Assembly: GCF_030704535.1 (NCBI RefSeq)
Contig: NC_081818.1
Span: 28,910,001 to 28,974,000, forward strand
Direction: 5' to 3'
Length of the DNA stretch: 64,000 nucleotides
Source: Vitis vinifera
Taxonomy: Eukaryota; Streptophyta; Magnoliopsida; Vitales; Vitaceae
The notes under the pieces were generated by a model that was not told the origin of the DNA, made no database searches, and saw only the letters and a list, made by a program, of their open reading frames with translations. A program made the position numbers and the translations under genes. Shown here piece by piece: positions 40,101-49,000 of the stretch; within the stretch, counting starts at the first letter, position 1, and each line of letters begins with the position of its first letter.

Positions 40101-40414
40101 ACCTTTACTTGATTAACAAACTCTAATCTGCTTTCTGTTTTGCTTAGCAGAAGAACGATAGTGAGGCTAACTCATTGCATCAGGAACACACGCTGCCAAT
40201 CAATGGCCCAGAAAGGCTGCAAGAAGTTGGATCATATCTCACGTTAGAGAAGATGGAGAAGATGGTTCGCCCATTTGCCATGCCAGCTGAAGATTTTCCT
40301 CCACCATCAACACCCCAAGGGTTCTCAGGCTACTTCTCCAAAAGTGCATCAGTGCTGGAGCGCCTGGTAAATCTTTGGCCTTTTCACAAGCATGCAAATG
40401 CTAATGGGAAGTAG
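7123..40414 (+). CDS. VIH: Inositol hexakisphosphate/diphosphoinositol-pentakisphosphate kinase (PPIP5K, VIH type), complete
   Basis: Thirty exons: 7123-7206, 7384-7443, 7733-7779, 8949-9032, 10375-10438, 13100-13253, 14200-14270, 15806-15910, 16669-16761, 17185-17259, 25694-25779, 27463-27669, 27753-27852, 27963-28033, 29431-29512, 30546-30704, 30943-30985, 32223-32305, 32711-32773, 32850-32924, 33797-33919, 34299-34540, 34873-34917, 36652-36718, 37207-37278, 38548-38801, 38886-38943, 39093-39260, 39539-39613, 40151-40414. They total 3174 nt (1057 aa) and keep phase. The N-terminal ATP-grasp kinase half (about residues 10-330) shows [33 protein letters not shown] and the metal-binding [11 protein letters not shown]. 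The C-terminal half is histidine-acid-phosphatase-like, with [10 protein letters not shown] at about 376-385 and [17 protein letters not shown] near 880. Known family role: makes and probably breaks down InsP7/InsP8, which signal phosphate status to SPX proteins in cytosol and nucleus. The ATG at 7123 is the first in frame and gives the expected N-terminus. A 5' UTR intron (about 6947-7043) is possible. Intron 10 is over 8 kb because of a LINE. Confidence 0.96.
7341..7367. repeat. (CTT)n microsatellite in VIH intron 1
   Basis: About nine CTT units lie shortly before the acceptor of coding exon 2. They also act as the polypyrimidine tract of that acceptor. Confidence 0.95.
10932..11470 (+). 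mobile_element. Degenerate LINE ORF2 3'-end remnant in VIH intron 5
   Basis: Broken frames on the + strand resemble the C-terminal zinc-binding (zf-RVT) part of plant LINE polyproteins: a block starting APLKVKSL near 11115 and, in another frame, [10 protein letters not shown] followed by [10 protein letters not shown] near 11370-11460. Several frameshifts and stops separate the pieces. An internal duplication is present: about 75 bases from 10932 recur from 11053, both including GGTTCTGAAACCTTGCAAAA. No poly(A) tail or target duplication was identified, so the ends are approximate. Confidence 0.45.
11471..12740. other. AT-rich intron 5 block, possible TIR element
   Basis: No gene is visible. 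A stretch of about 1 kb starts near 11763 with GACAAGGATGAAAAT and ends near 12738 with ATTTTCATCCATGAT, which is roughly its inverse. Between them, phrases such as GAAATATCA and GGAAATTTTGG recur. This suggests an old DNA element, but no target duplication was found. Confidence 0.3.
12356..12475 (-). mobile_element. Antisense retroposon tail (LINE or SINE)
   Basis: A run of 12 T followed by GATAGGCAAGTGT is the reverse complement of a tail ending CTTGCCTATC plus poly(A). The same kind of tail closes the LINE and SINE insertions elsewhere in these introns. The upstream body is too degenerate to classify and no target duplication was seen. Confidence 0.35.
13753..13864 (+). mobile_element. tRNA-derived SINE with perfect 15-bp target duplication
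   Basis: The body carries an A-box-like TAGGCTCAAGTGG at 13765-13777 and a B-box-like GGTTCAGGTCC at 13811-13821, spaced as in tRNA promoters. It ends with CCTATCAAAATAAG and an A-rich tail. The 15 bases ACCAATGGTCCTTAG occur immediately before (13738-13752) and after (13865-13879) the element. A partial third copy of the same word follows near 13890. No cloverleaf can be drawn for the whole, so it is a SINE and not a tRNA gene. It sits in VIH intron 6. Confidence 0.85.
14271..15805. other. VIH intron 7, with retroelement-like sequence at about 14860-15460
   Basis: No gene is recognised. The stretch with GTGGAAAACCCTCCAATAAA near 15030 resembles phrases I associate with plant LTR-retrotransposon ends. 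It is followed by an open frame at 15101-15283 with no family resemblance and by T-rich tracts at 15450-15510. Ends and identity are not resolved. Confidence 0.3.
16074..16095. repeat. (AT)n microsatellite in VIH intron 8
   Basis: A pure alternating AT run of 22 bases. Confidence 0.95.
17451..17468 (+). repeat. Left target-site duplication of the full-length LINE
   Basis: ATAAAATTGTCATTAGAA precedes the LINE and recurs exactly at 23465-23482. The first five bases of the right copy could also belong to the A-rich tail, so the certain duplication is at least 13 bp. Confidence 0.9.
17479..19793 (+). pseudogene. LINE ORF1 (DUF4283-type nucleic-acid-binding protein), broken
   Basis: The reading frame from 17479 stops at 18310-18312 (TGA) but continues in the same frame as a recognisable DUF4283-like stretch ([13 protein letters not shown], then [12 protein letters not shown]) to about 18916. 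The remainder to 19793 is in another frame, so at least one nonsense change and probably one frameshift are present. The start is rich in Arg, Lys and Glu. In plant LINEs this protein binds the element RNA; here it can no longer be made whole. Confidence 0.75.
19783..23330 (+). pseudogene. LINE ORF2 (endonuclease / reverse transcriptase / zf-RVT), broken
   Basis: The start at 19783 shows the AP-endonuclease opening [10 protein letters not shown], followed by GGDFNV, LDRFLV and SDHFPV, then the reverse-transcriptase blocks [22 protein letters not shown] and [10 protein letters not shown] (catalytic Asp pair). The C-terminus carries a Cys/His zinc-binding region (CFLCGCEEE). Damage: a frameshift near 19885, a TGA near 20010, a TGA at 21392-21394, a TAG at 21728-21730, and a frameshift in a G run near 22255-22262. 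The frame also jumps from SAFIK to [10 protein letters not shown] near 21255, where the family normally has about 30 more residues including the FRPISL block, which indicates an internal deletion of roughly 100 bp. Confidence 0.9.
23465..23482 (+). repeat. Right target-site duplication of the full-length LINE
   Basis: An exact repeat of the 18 bases at 17451-17468, directly after the A-rich tail. Confidence 0.9.
23796..23938 (+). repeat. 73-bp tandem duplication in VIH intron 10
   Basis: Units start at 23796 and 23869, each with ACTGGTGATGGAAGAATTG and ending CCATAGTTCATGTTTCACC. They differ at about ten positions. No coding or transposon identity was seen. Confidence 0.85.
24331..24863. mobile_element. 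MITE-like element with GC-rich terminal inverted repeats
   Basis: The left end reads AGAGATGGCAATGGGGCGGG and the inverted right end AGGGATGGCAACGGAGCGGG, 17 of 20 matching. Next to the ends are GC-rich arms with repeated CCCCGCCCCG and GGGACGGGG words; the centre is almost pure A/T. Both flanks contain TATCTAG-like sequence, but an exact target duplication could not be fixed, so the superfamily is open. A short frame at 24726-24917 is a by-product of the repeats. Confidence 0.7.
25875..26039 (+). mobile_element. 5'-truncated LINE tail with perfect 15-bp target duplication
   Basis: GTTTGCTTTTGCATT occurs at 25860-25874 and again at 26040-26054. Between them lie 165 bases resembling the 3' UTR of plant LINEs (repeated GGATACACC and TGAATAC-type words) and a tail GCCTGTCAAAAAAGAAAAAAG extended by AAG repeats. 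It is in VIH intron 11, + orientation. Confidence 0.85.
26902..27193 (+). mobile_element. 5'-truncated LINE tail with 15-bp target duplication
   Basis: ACTGGTTCAGTTTCA (26887-26901) and ACTGGTTCAATTTCA (27194-27208) flank 292 bases and differ at one position. The insert ends with TTGCTTGCTTATCAAAAAAT and an A-rich tail. A short frame (26982-27194) looks like the end of a LINE ORF2 and 3' UTR. It is in VIH intron 11, between two exons whose phase is kept. Confidence 0.85.
28550..28618 (-). pseudogene. Short copia integrase-like fragment, antisense, in VIH intron 14
   Basis: On the - strand a 22-codon stretch reads like the Ty1/copia integrase core ([11 protein letters not shown], a stop, then PLKEMSEV). 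It has one internal stop and no extended homology on either side that I can see. It is short, so chance similarity is not fully excluded. Confidence 0.45.
29898..29998 (-). mobile_element. tRNA-derived SINE, antisense, in VIH intron 15
   Basis: Read on the - strand it has an A-box-like TGGCTCAGGTGG (29975-29986 inverted), a B-box-like GGTTTCAGGTCTGG (29935-29948 inverted) and a tail of AAAATAAAATAAAAAATAAA. Its front resembles the SINE at 13753: GAGGC, GGCTCA, GTGG and GGCAAAGG occur in the same order. No target duplication was identified. Confidence 0.6.
30986..32222. other. VIH intron 17
   Basis: No gene is recognised. The stretch 31310-31800 is more GC-balanced than a normal intron and, read on the - strand, has broken frames of a retroelement flavour. 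I could not assign a family. The frame at 31817-32146 has no family resemblance. Confidence 0.3.
33179..33194 (+). repeat. Poly(G)16 tract in VIH intron 20
   Basis: Sixteen consecutive G follow ATCAAAAT in an AT-rich intron. Confidence 0.95.
35197..35346 (+). repeat. 74-bp tandem duplication in VIH intron 23
   Basis: Units start at 35197 and 35271, each with CTTACAAACAYAATCTGCAC and including GTGTCAGATAAGTATAT. They differ at about nine positions plus one indel. Confidence 0.85.
35804..35905. repeat. Hairpin: 39-bp inverted repeat, 24-base loop
   Basis: The left arm 35804-35842 (TGACTGATCCTTGATGCAGT and onward) is the reverse complement of 35867-35905 at 38 of 39 positions, with ATGAGGCAGTATTATCCATC in the loop. 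It lies in VIH intron 23, about 460 bases after the tandem duplication. The length suits a foldback RNA or a small inverted element. No terminal target duplication was found and no known microRNA was recognised. Confidence 0.9.
37685..37850 (-). mobile_element. Antisense LINE 3'-end remnant in VIH intron 25
   Basis: Eighteen T (37685-37702) followed by GAGTAAGTGATCATAAGATA and, further in, TACACAGGATGTATACAAAT are the reverse complement of a LINE tail of the same style as the other LINE 3' ends here (TGTATACATCC and CTTACTC before poly(A)). The 5' limit is unclear and no target duplication was found. Confidence 0.5.
39926..40070 (+). mobile_element. SINE-like unit in VIH intron 29
   Basis: An A-box-like TGGCTTAGGTGG (39936-39947) is followed by a B-box-like GGTTCAAAAC at 40001-40010 and a TATCTATCAA end. 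The box spacing is wide and there is no clear poly(A) or target duplication, so this is a tentative third member of the local SINE group. Confidence 0.45.
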
Positions 40415-43400
40415 TAACCACCTTCGCTTCCCTTTTCTCACAGCCCATTTGTTTTCACATTCTTTGGTTGTTCCATAGATCATCTTATCATATATGCAAC
40501 TACTGGTAGCTAGAATTACACTGGCAATGTATAAAATCTGCTGTCCTTAAGGAAATTTCTACTCCGAAAAATCTCAACCAAAAAAAAGGTTGTTGCATAG
40601 AGTCATATTAGTTGAAAATGAGCTTGACCTCGCGTATGTTCTTTTTGTAACATTCATGTTCATAAAAATGTGAATAACAATGCTCTTTTAGTGTAATGAC
40701 CTCTTCATCTAGTGATGACTGCAACGTCTACTCCCACATCTTCATGTGGATGATCCAAAAAATTCTCCATTGCTGGGCCCCCCAAATCGATCACAAGACA
40801 TGATACATGCTGGTCAAGGAAATGAGTGCTTACGTCCCATGCGCCTCTAAAAGTCGTCTTGAACACGAGTATAGCGTTTTATTGTTTCCAGAGGGCTGGG
40901 TTGACAGTGGTGCGAGGAGATCATTGGCACGAAAATGAAGACCACAGGTAAAGGTAATATGCATTTTGCTTCAGCAAAACCATCAGTATCAGAAGTAGGA
41001 ACCTATGAGGAATTGAAACTAAATGTAGCTGTCAAATCTTGTGTGATATGTTGTGTTCCTTCCCATGTCCTTCTGGCACCTTTTACAAAACAGACAGCTC
41101 CCTAGCAAGAAGCAAAAACTTGAGGCAAAATTTTTGGTGTGAGCAACGACAGTGCCTTTAGCTTCAATTCACCTTTTCATAACTGCTCCCTTGTCCCACT
41201 GCCACATGTTTCCAACATTTGATAATTGCTTTCACCCAAAAAATCCAAGCTAAGATCGGACATTACTCGTAGGCCGGTGACTTGAACACTAGATGGGCAA
41301 ATCAGTTGCCTCAAATTCAATTCCATCTTTATCCTAGTACAAGATCACCCTGCTTTCTCTTGCTCTGCCCTATCAAATATATCAAGTTGCTTTCTCTAAT
41401 TGCCCCTCTTCTTGAGGGAAAACGTTACACTCATTTATTGTCATTTGTCGTAATATTCACAAGAATGGAATCATCTCACCCACCACCTTTCATACCAACA
41501 ACAATAATAATAATAATAATCGCTCAAAGAGCGTCTTTTTTCTACTGATGAATTCCATTGAATGTTCTTTCACACCCACATGTAACATGTTCAAGTTATA
41601 TTTATTAACCAAAATAAAAGGAATTACCACCCTGGGCCGAATAGGATAGAATGAAATTAATAATTTTTTTGTTAGTTCTTCACTGGAATAAAAATATGAT
41701 TGAAAAACATAAGTGAGATGGGATATCTCGGTCCTGATGGATACTCATATCTCATCTACTTAAATGGCTTTTATTCCATCCTATCTATATCTATTCACTG
41801 TTTCCATCACAAATAAATTGAAGTCCCTCTTCCTCTCACGTGAAGAAACAAAAGAATAAAAAAAAAAAGGCGTGTCACTGTTTTCTGGACGAGCATATTT
41901 CACTTTCGAGAATTCACATAGAAACAATATACAGGTGGTCCCCGCCAAACTTACATGGTCACAAGACAAAAAAAACTTCAGAAACATCATTTAACGTGGA
42001 TCCCTGCAGTGTACAAATTGTGGCTTCCACGTCTGCCATTGCTATTCAAGACCAGAAAGCTCTTGTTGGGTCCACAAAACCCAGTCCTAGTCCTACAAAG
42101 CCAAATTCCATATGGGCTCCTACTGAAAATCAAAGCAAATGATAATAGCCTTTCATTGATTGATATCCACGTGGGCCCTCCTGAAGATTGTCTTCAGCTT
42201 GATAAAGGGTCTCTGTTTTGTTTTCTTTTTTTTTTTCTCTCCATTTTCATGGCAGTGAGAAAGCAAAAAAGTCATAATAGAGAGACGAGAATGCTGGCTG
42301 GCAAGTAGGTACTGGCTGGTGTTTGTTGATGTTAAGAGCCTTTGTAAAGCAGCCTCCACTAAGCACTGATTTTGAGAATTCAGTCTTTTTGAATTTGATC
42401 CTTTTTTTCCTTTCTTTTCCAAGCTTTTTCTTTCCACCTTGGTTTGCTGAAGAAAGCTTGCATTATTGGAATGACTGTTAGGTTGGATTTTATGGTCTCT
42501 TATGTGAAAGAAAAATATAATTACAATTGGGACTACTTGCCCGTTTGGATATATTTTTAAAATTAGAAATTTTTAAATAAAAAAAATATTTTGTAAAAAA
42601 TAAATAAATAAATATAAAAGTAAAACATCTTGCATAGAAAATATATCCAAAGGCATATTTATTTCTGCTTTACAGTGTCTTTAATTTCCCTTACAAAGTC
42701 AATGACTTGTGTGAAAAAATTAAGGGCAACCACAAGAAGAACCCTTCAATGAAGCTCATGGGAAAATTTCCAATCTTTTACTTTCAAATGAGTTGTTGGA
42801 CTAGCACAAATCCCACATTCCAAATCCAGGAAAGCCTGGGAAAATAGTATTATTTTAGCTGTAATGTCTTTTTCAAACACGAAATCTGCAAATTTTGTTA
42901 ATTACATGTGTAGTTGCTTTAACTTTAAATTAAATAAGAAATAAAAAAATAAAAATAAAAAAAATTATTTTCTACCTGCAATCTAATATGATTTTGGTAA
43001 AGGAGATGGAAAAGGGACACGTAATATAATTTTTATTAAAGAAGATATAAAGGTAGCCACCACGACCAAGGTGGGAAGGAGGATATGTTCCCTTCACGTC
43101 CTGTCCTGATCTTTTCTAATCTAATCAAATATCACTTTTCGTTTTGATAGAATTTTTTTTCCATATTTCGAATTCAACATCACATAAATGAATCACATAT
43201 TATTCCTAATGTTTCACATTTGTTATAACTTATTCATAGATGATGTTTATGCGATTCTTCGTAAGTGCTCATGTCATCTAATTTTTAAATTTTAATCATC
43301 TTTTCCTAATATTTTTTAATATATCGAACAGTCGTAAATATTTTAAAATAAATTATCACTTTTTTTTTTTTGAGATTTTGAAGTATAACATCACGCTAAA

Positions 43401-46094
43401 AAAAAATCTGAGTTATATTTGAATTTATGAATGACAACGAGATGGATTCGAAATGAGTTATCATCATCCTATCCTCGTCTTTTTTATTTATATTTTTTCT
43501 TATCCTTGTTCAAAATTTAAACAGGACGAGACCAAATAGGGCAAGTATTAGAAATTCCTATACCTGTTCTATAATCCGACCCTTCCCATTAGGGGTAGAG
43601 TGGAACAAGTACCCAATATATATACACACATGCATACATGCATGATTGATTCAATGTTGCAATATGGGGAGTGTAAGGAGAAGTGTGGTTTGATAATATA
43701 AAACCAAATTATTGAGGGGGAAGATTATGAAGGACGGTAGGTAAGTATCCATTGTAGGTAAAACAACCGAGGGGTTTGGTCACCCTAATGCGGTGAGAAT
43801 GCTTATATATCAAACTCACCCGACAGAAGAAGGTGGAGGCGAGTGGTAACTGGCAACATCAAGTTTGTCTCCTCTATATTCTACCAACACACTCTTATGC
43901 TAAAAGTCTTTTTCCTCCTCTTGCCATCCTTACTAAGTTTATCTCTCTTCACCATATCTCCAACCTAGATTTAGTCAATTTATATTATAAAATTTCATAT
44001 TTTATTATTTATCATGTTATTTTAATATATATTTATATTTTTTTGTGGTATAAATTAAAATATATACTATTTTTTAATATTTAAAATAAATTTTATATTA
44101 TATTATATTTTTATTTTAAAAATAATAATAATTTATTCATTTTAGTTTGACAAATACTTTCAAGTGTTGAAATCAAATTTTCTATTTTGTCATGGAGGGT
44201 TGAACAATGGTAACGGATATGAAAAAGCTGACGCCGTCACGTGTCAAAAGTCCACAGAAGGAAAATGAGACACGTCCAACAGACGTTACAGATCGAATTA
44301 TTGAAGAGGAGATGACGACTGTGTTTCATGAAACGGCGCCGTTTTACATTCTTCTGAGCCCTGCCCACCTTCATTCAGCTCAGAAAAATCAAAGGAGAGG
44401 TCAGAAAAAGAAGAGGGGAAGGACGACTTAGAGAAGAAAATGACACACTCCTCCCGGATTTCCATGGAAATTCATAGTCCAAAGCTTGAAGAAAATACAA
44501 TAGAATATTTATTTATTTTTAATTTATTTTGGTGGATAGTTTTTCAATTCTACATTGGATACCTTTTATGATAGAGATACATCATCTACTTGATTTATTT
44601 CTAAGTGATATTTGTGTATTTTTTTTATAAAATAATATAAAAATTTTAATACAAAAAAAAAAAATTTATCTTAGTAGGATTTGTTGGATGTGTCTAGTTT
44701 TTCTTACGTGGGTTGTTGACACGTGTTTTGATGTCGCATTTAGTATTACTTATCTCATACTTCAATGAATACTTGTTTTATAAAGAAGGTTCAGTCATGG
44801 GTAATTTCTTGTAAAAGCTTATTTGGACATATGAAAGGTAAAATGTAAGATATAAAAAATATCATTAAAGATGCAAAATTTTAGGTAATAATATGTAAAT
44901 TAAAATATAAAGAATGTAATTAAGCTTTGTTTGATAATTATTTTCAAAAATAGTTTTAAAAAACAGTTTTGGAGGAGATTTTTAAAAATTATTTTATAAT
45001 ATTTTATAAAATAAAACACTGTTTGAGAATTGAAATATTTTTAATATGTTTTTTTTTATATATATTTTTTTAAATTTATATCTCATACTTTATTTTTAAT
45101 CATTCTATATATTTGTATAATTAATTTTTAAAAATAATACTAAAAATATAAATAAAAACAATAAAAATAACTAGTTATTAAAGACACCATGTTTTTTATT
45201 TTTTTTAAAAATTATAAAATGTGTTTTCTTATACTTTTTGTTTTAGAAAATAAAAATCTAGTCTCAAAAAGCATTGTCACAAGGCAATGAAAAAAAAAAT
45301 CCAAAATTGGACCATGTTTTGAAATTATGATTCAACTAAAAAAAGAATATGGTAGAATAAAAAAAGATCTCAAGTAAAAATCATGCATTATAAATCCAAA
45401 ATTAATGACTATATTAAAACTTGAAAAATGATTTTAATAAATTGAATTTTTAATTATTAATATTGAAAATTTAATATGGGAATTTTTGTTATGGTAGAAA
45501 ATTTTGAAGTAAGCGTCTTGATACATGAGATTATTATATTTGATCTCAGATAAATTAATGTGCCACCAAACCCCTACCCTTTTTTTTAGGAAAAAAAAAT
45601 TAGATTGTTTTTAACAAAATAAGGAAGAATTAATTAACTTGCAGAGAAAATAGCGAGTCATGAAGATGTCGAGATTCCAGAAGGTAGTGGCCCAAAGAGT
45701 AAATCAGCTGAGGCAATTTCCTTTCTGGAAAGAGAAAAAGACGAATGATGATAAAATATTAAAAATAAAAGAAGAATAAATACAAAAGCAAGGATGATTT
45801 CAATATGAAAAAAAAAACAGAGTGTACCCGCCAAGTACATGATCTTCTCTGACTGCTAGTTCGGACTCTGACACCCTTCTGTGCCCTAGGAAAACGCCGT
45901 TCGTGTGCTGGTTTGTTGCCCAGAAAGAGAAAACCATAGAAACCTGGTGGAGAGATAAAGTAGAAGAAACTGTGAAGGGCTTTCCAGTCTGAATTGGTTG
46001 GTACGTCCTTTGGGTTGTTTGCTTTTGTTGCTGAGCTGCTGTAATCTGTACTTGGTTTTTTTTTCCTCTTTTTTCAGAGCCCAGAGCAACGGAG
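40415..46094. other. Intergenic spacer between VIH and the H+-ATPase
   Basis: The first few hundred bases are probably VIH 3' UTR. No gene is recognised in the rest. G-box words CACGTG occur near 41838, 42170, 44240 and 44730; the last two are 1.4-1.9 kb before the ATPase start. Frames such as 41840-42142, 41955-42308 and 44207-44431 show no family resemblance. Long A/T runs at 42900-43000, 43990-44130 and 44880-45260 carry small foldbacks. Confidence 0.5.
42538..42655. mobile_element. Small AT-rich foldback element (MITE-like)
   Basis: TGCCCGTTTGGATATATTTT at the left and the inverted TGCCTTTGGATATATTTT at the right form an 18-bp terminal repeat with a 2-base indel. The 118-bp unit is otherwise A/T. 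The target duplication was not resolved. Confidence 0.55.
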
Positions 46095-49000
46095 ATGGCT
46101 GACAAGCCAGAGGTGTTGGAGGCCGTGTTGAAGGAGGCGGTGGACTTGGTTGAACCCAGATCTTTTTCTTTTGTGCTTCTGTTGTTGGGGTTGTTGTTTT
46201 TGTGTTTTGGCTTCTGGGTCTGTGTTGAATTTGGATTTTTTTTTGGTGGTGGTTGGTGTAGGAGAACATACCCATAGAGGAGGTTTTTCAGAACTTGAGG
46301 TGTAACGCCAATGGGCTCAGCACGGAGGCTGCTAATGAGAGGTTGGCCATTTTTGGTCACAACAAGCTTGAGGAGAAGGAGGTGCTTGCTCTCTCGTGAT
46401 TTGTTTTGTCTCTCTGTTTGGTTTAACGGAAATTGTTTTCCGGGATTTTTTTTTCTCTAGAAAAGGCCAAGATGAATTTCTTTAAGAGTTCTGAGAAAAA
46501 GTTTATTGTACGGATCCTGGAAAGTAATTGTTTTTCCTCGCGATGCTCTTCCAGAAATTACTTTCAGTTGAAATGAACAGTACCTTTTTGAGATTTTTGT
46601 TTGGTTCTGACTGCGACTCTGAGATGTTTTGGGGTTTTTGGATTTTGGGTTTTGCAGGAGAGCAAGGTGTTGAAGTTTTTGGGGTTTATGTGGAACCCTC
46701 TTTCATGGGTCATGGAAGCTGCAGCTATCATGGCCATTGCGCTGGCCAATGGAGGAGTTAGTGCTGCATTTTATTCATTTTTTTTCCTCTGTTTGGTTGC
46801 TGAGAAATCCGATTGGACAAGAAAAGAAAATAGGACTTGAATGCTCTAATTTATTCTGCTTTTCAGATAATAACAAAACTAAATAAATGATTATTTAAGG
46901 TTCAGTGGGGCAGCAGATTCGTTTGGTTTGTTACCAAATTGCATTTTCTCTGCATCCAAACCAAGTAGTAATATTGTTTGTATCAACATCTCTAATTTTC
47001 CTGGAGGATTTTGGTGTCGTTCACTCGTACTGCATTTGGTTTTTCCAGGGAAAACCTCCTGATTGGCAAGATTTTGTTGGAATTATTACTCTGCTTTTCA
47101 TCAATTCAACAATAAGTTTTATAGAAGAGAACAATGCCGGTAATGCTGCTGCTGCTCTCATGGCTCGTCTTGCACCCAAAGCTAAGGTATTTGATCAAGG
47201 TCTATGAATTGTAGTGGGATTTGACCTTTTGACATAATTGTTGCTATGAGTTGTATACATCTTCTGCAATCCACCATAGGATTATGATATAAATTGATAT
47301 GAATTTAACTTTATGCTGTCAGTCTTGAATTTTGATATCATCTGAAATGAAATCATGGCAGGTCCTTCGAGATGGAAAATGGAGTGAAGAGGATGCAGCC
47401 ATTCTTGTTCCCGGTGATATAATCAGTATTAAACTTGGAGATATTCTTCCTGCAGATGCTCGTCTTCTTGATGGCGATCCATTGAAAATTGACCAGGTCT
47501 TTGCAGCCATCATTTTTTTTTTTTTTGGCTGAAATTAAATTAATAGGTTTAATTTGAGCTGTCTTGGTAAGATTCCTTTTCGCCTTTTGCAGTCTGCACT
47601 TACAGGCGAGTCCCTTCCAGTGACCAAAGGTCCTGGTGATGGTGTTTATTCAGGTTCTACATGTAAACAAGGAGAGATTGAAGCAGTGGTAATTGCCACA
47701 GGCGTCCATACCTTCTTTGGCAAGGCTGCTCACCTCGTTGACACCACAAATCAAGTTGGGCATTTCCAAAAGGTGAGGGGTTATGAAAGGAAAATCCTTC
47801 ACTTAAAAACTTTGGTGGAGAAGGAAAAAGGGATAATGGGAATTACAAGAAAAGGTAAATGGAAATGCACTCTAAAATTTTTGGCTAATGCAAGAATGAT
47901 GAAGTAGCCATCTTAGGGGAAATTGAGACGATAGAGAAAGGAATTTACAATGTGTGCTTTATCATTGCCATTTTTGTTTCTTGCTTCTACAAGTCCACTT
48001 GTCTTTTTGATGTCCTGATCAATGTTTCTGACTCATACATCTTTCTCAAAAATGGATTGACCCTTTCCATGTTATTTCTCATTGATTAACAGGTCTTGAC
48101 TGCTATTGGGAATTTTTGTATATGTTCTATTGCTGTGGGTATGGTAATAGAGATCATTGTCATGTTCCCCATTCAACACCGGAAGTATCGTCCAGGAATT
48201 GACAATCTCCTGGTGCTTCTTATTGGAGGAATTCCCATTGCAATGCCCACAGTTTTATCTGTGACGATGGCAATTGGGTCCCATCGCTTGTCTCAGCAGG
48301 TTGGTATGAGTGCTCTGATGCTATTATTCTATCTAATGTGTTCTAAGGCATCCTAATCTTTTGTAAATCATTTCAGGGTGCTATCACAAAAAGAATGACA
48401 GCAATAGAAGAAATGGCAGGCATGGATGTACTTTGCAGTGACAAAACTGGAACTTTGACATTGAACAAGCTAACAGTTGACAGGAACCTTATCGAGGTTA
48501 GTTGCATGTTACCGTGGTTCATCATTGCGTTTCTAACTTCCCAACTGCAATGCCTGTGCCAACCTTTGTCCTGGATGTATCCACATAGGTTTTTGGTAAA
48601 GGAGTAGACCCAGATACTGTTATTTTGATGGCAGCTCGAGCTTCACGATTGGAAAACCAAGATGCAATAGACACTGCTATAGTGGGGATGTTGGCTGATC
48701 CTAGGGAGGTATATGAATTGATTAAAAGAATTCTCTCATTATTATGCCGGGAGAGCAGAGGAGTATTTGTTTATTGATATCTAATGCTTGAGATAGGGCA
48801 CTCAGAATAATAAGAAAATTTTGCTTGTGTATTACATTCTGATGTTGATTCTTATATTCATTATGGTTTCCTTGTTTCTATTCTGGCCCACTCAAAAAGG
48901 CACGGGCTGGTATTCAAGAGGTTCACTTCCTTCCATTTAACCCAACTGATAAGCGAACAGCTCTTACATATATTGATGGCCAAGGAAAAATGCATCGGGT

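Noticed and set aside
44207..44431. 74-residue + strand frame upstream of the H+-ATPase
   Set aside because: No family resemblance and a weak start context; probably promoter-distal spacer.
45800..46360. 186-residue - strand frame over the H+-ATPase start
   Set aside because: It overlaps the confirmed first exons in antisense, has no motif, and covers low-complexity pyrimidine tracts.
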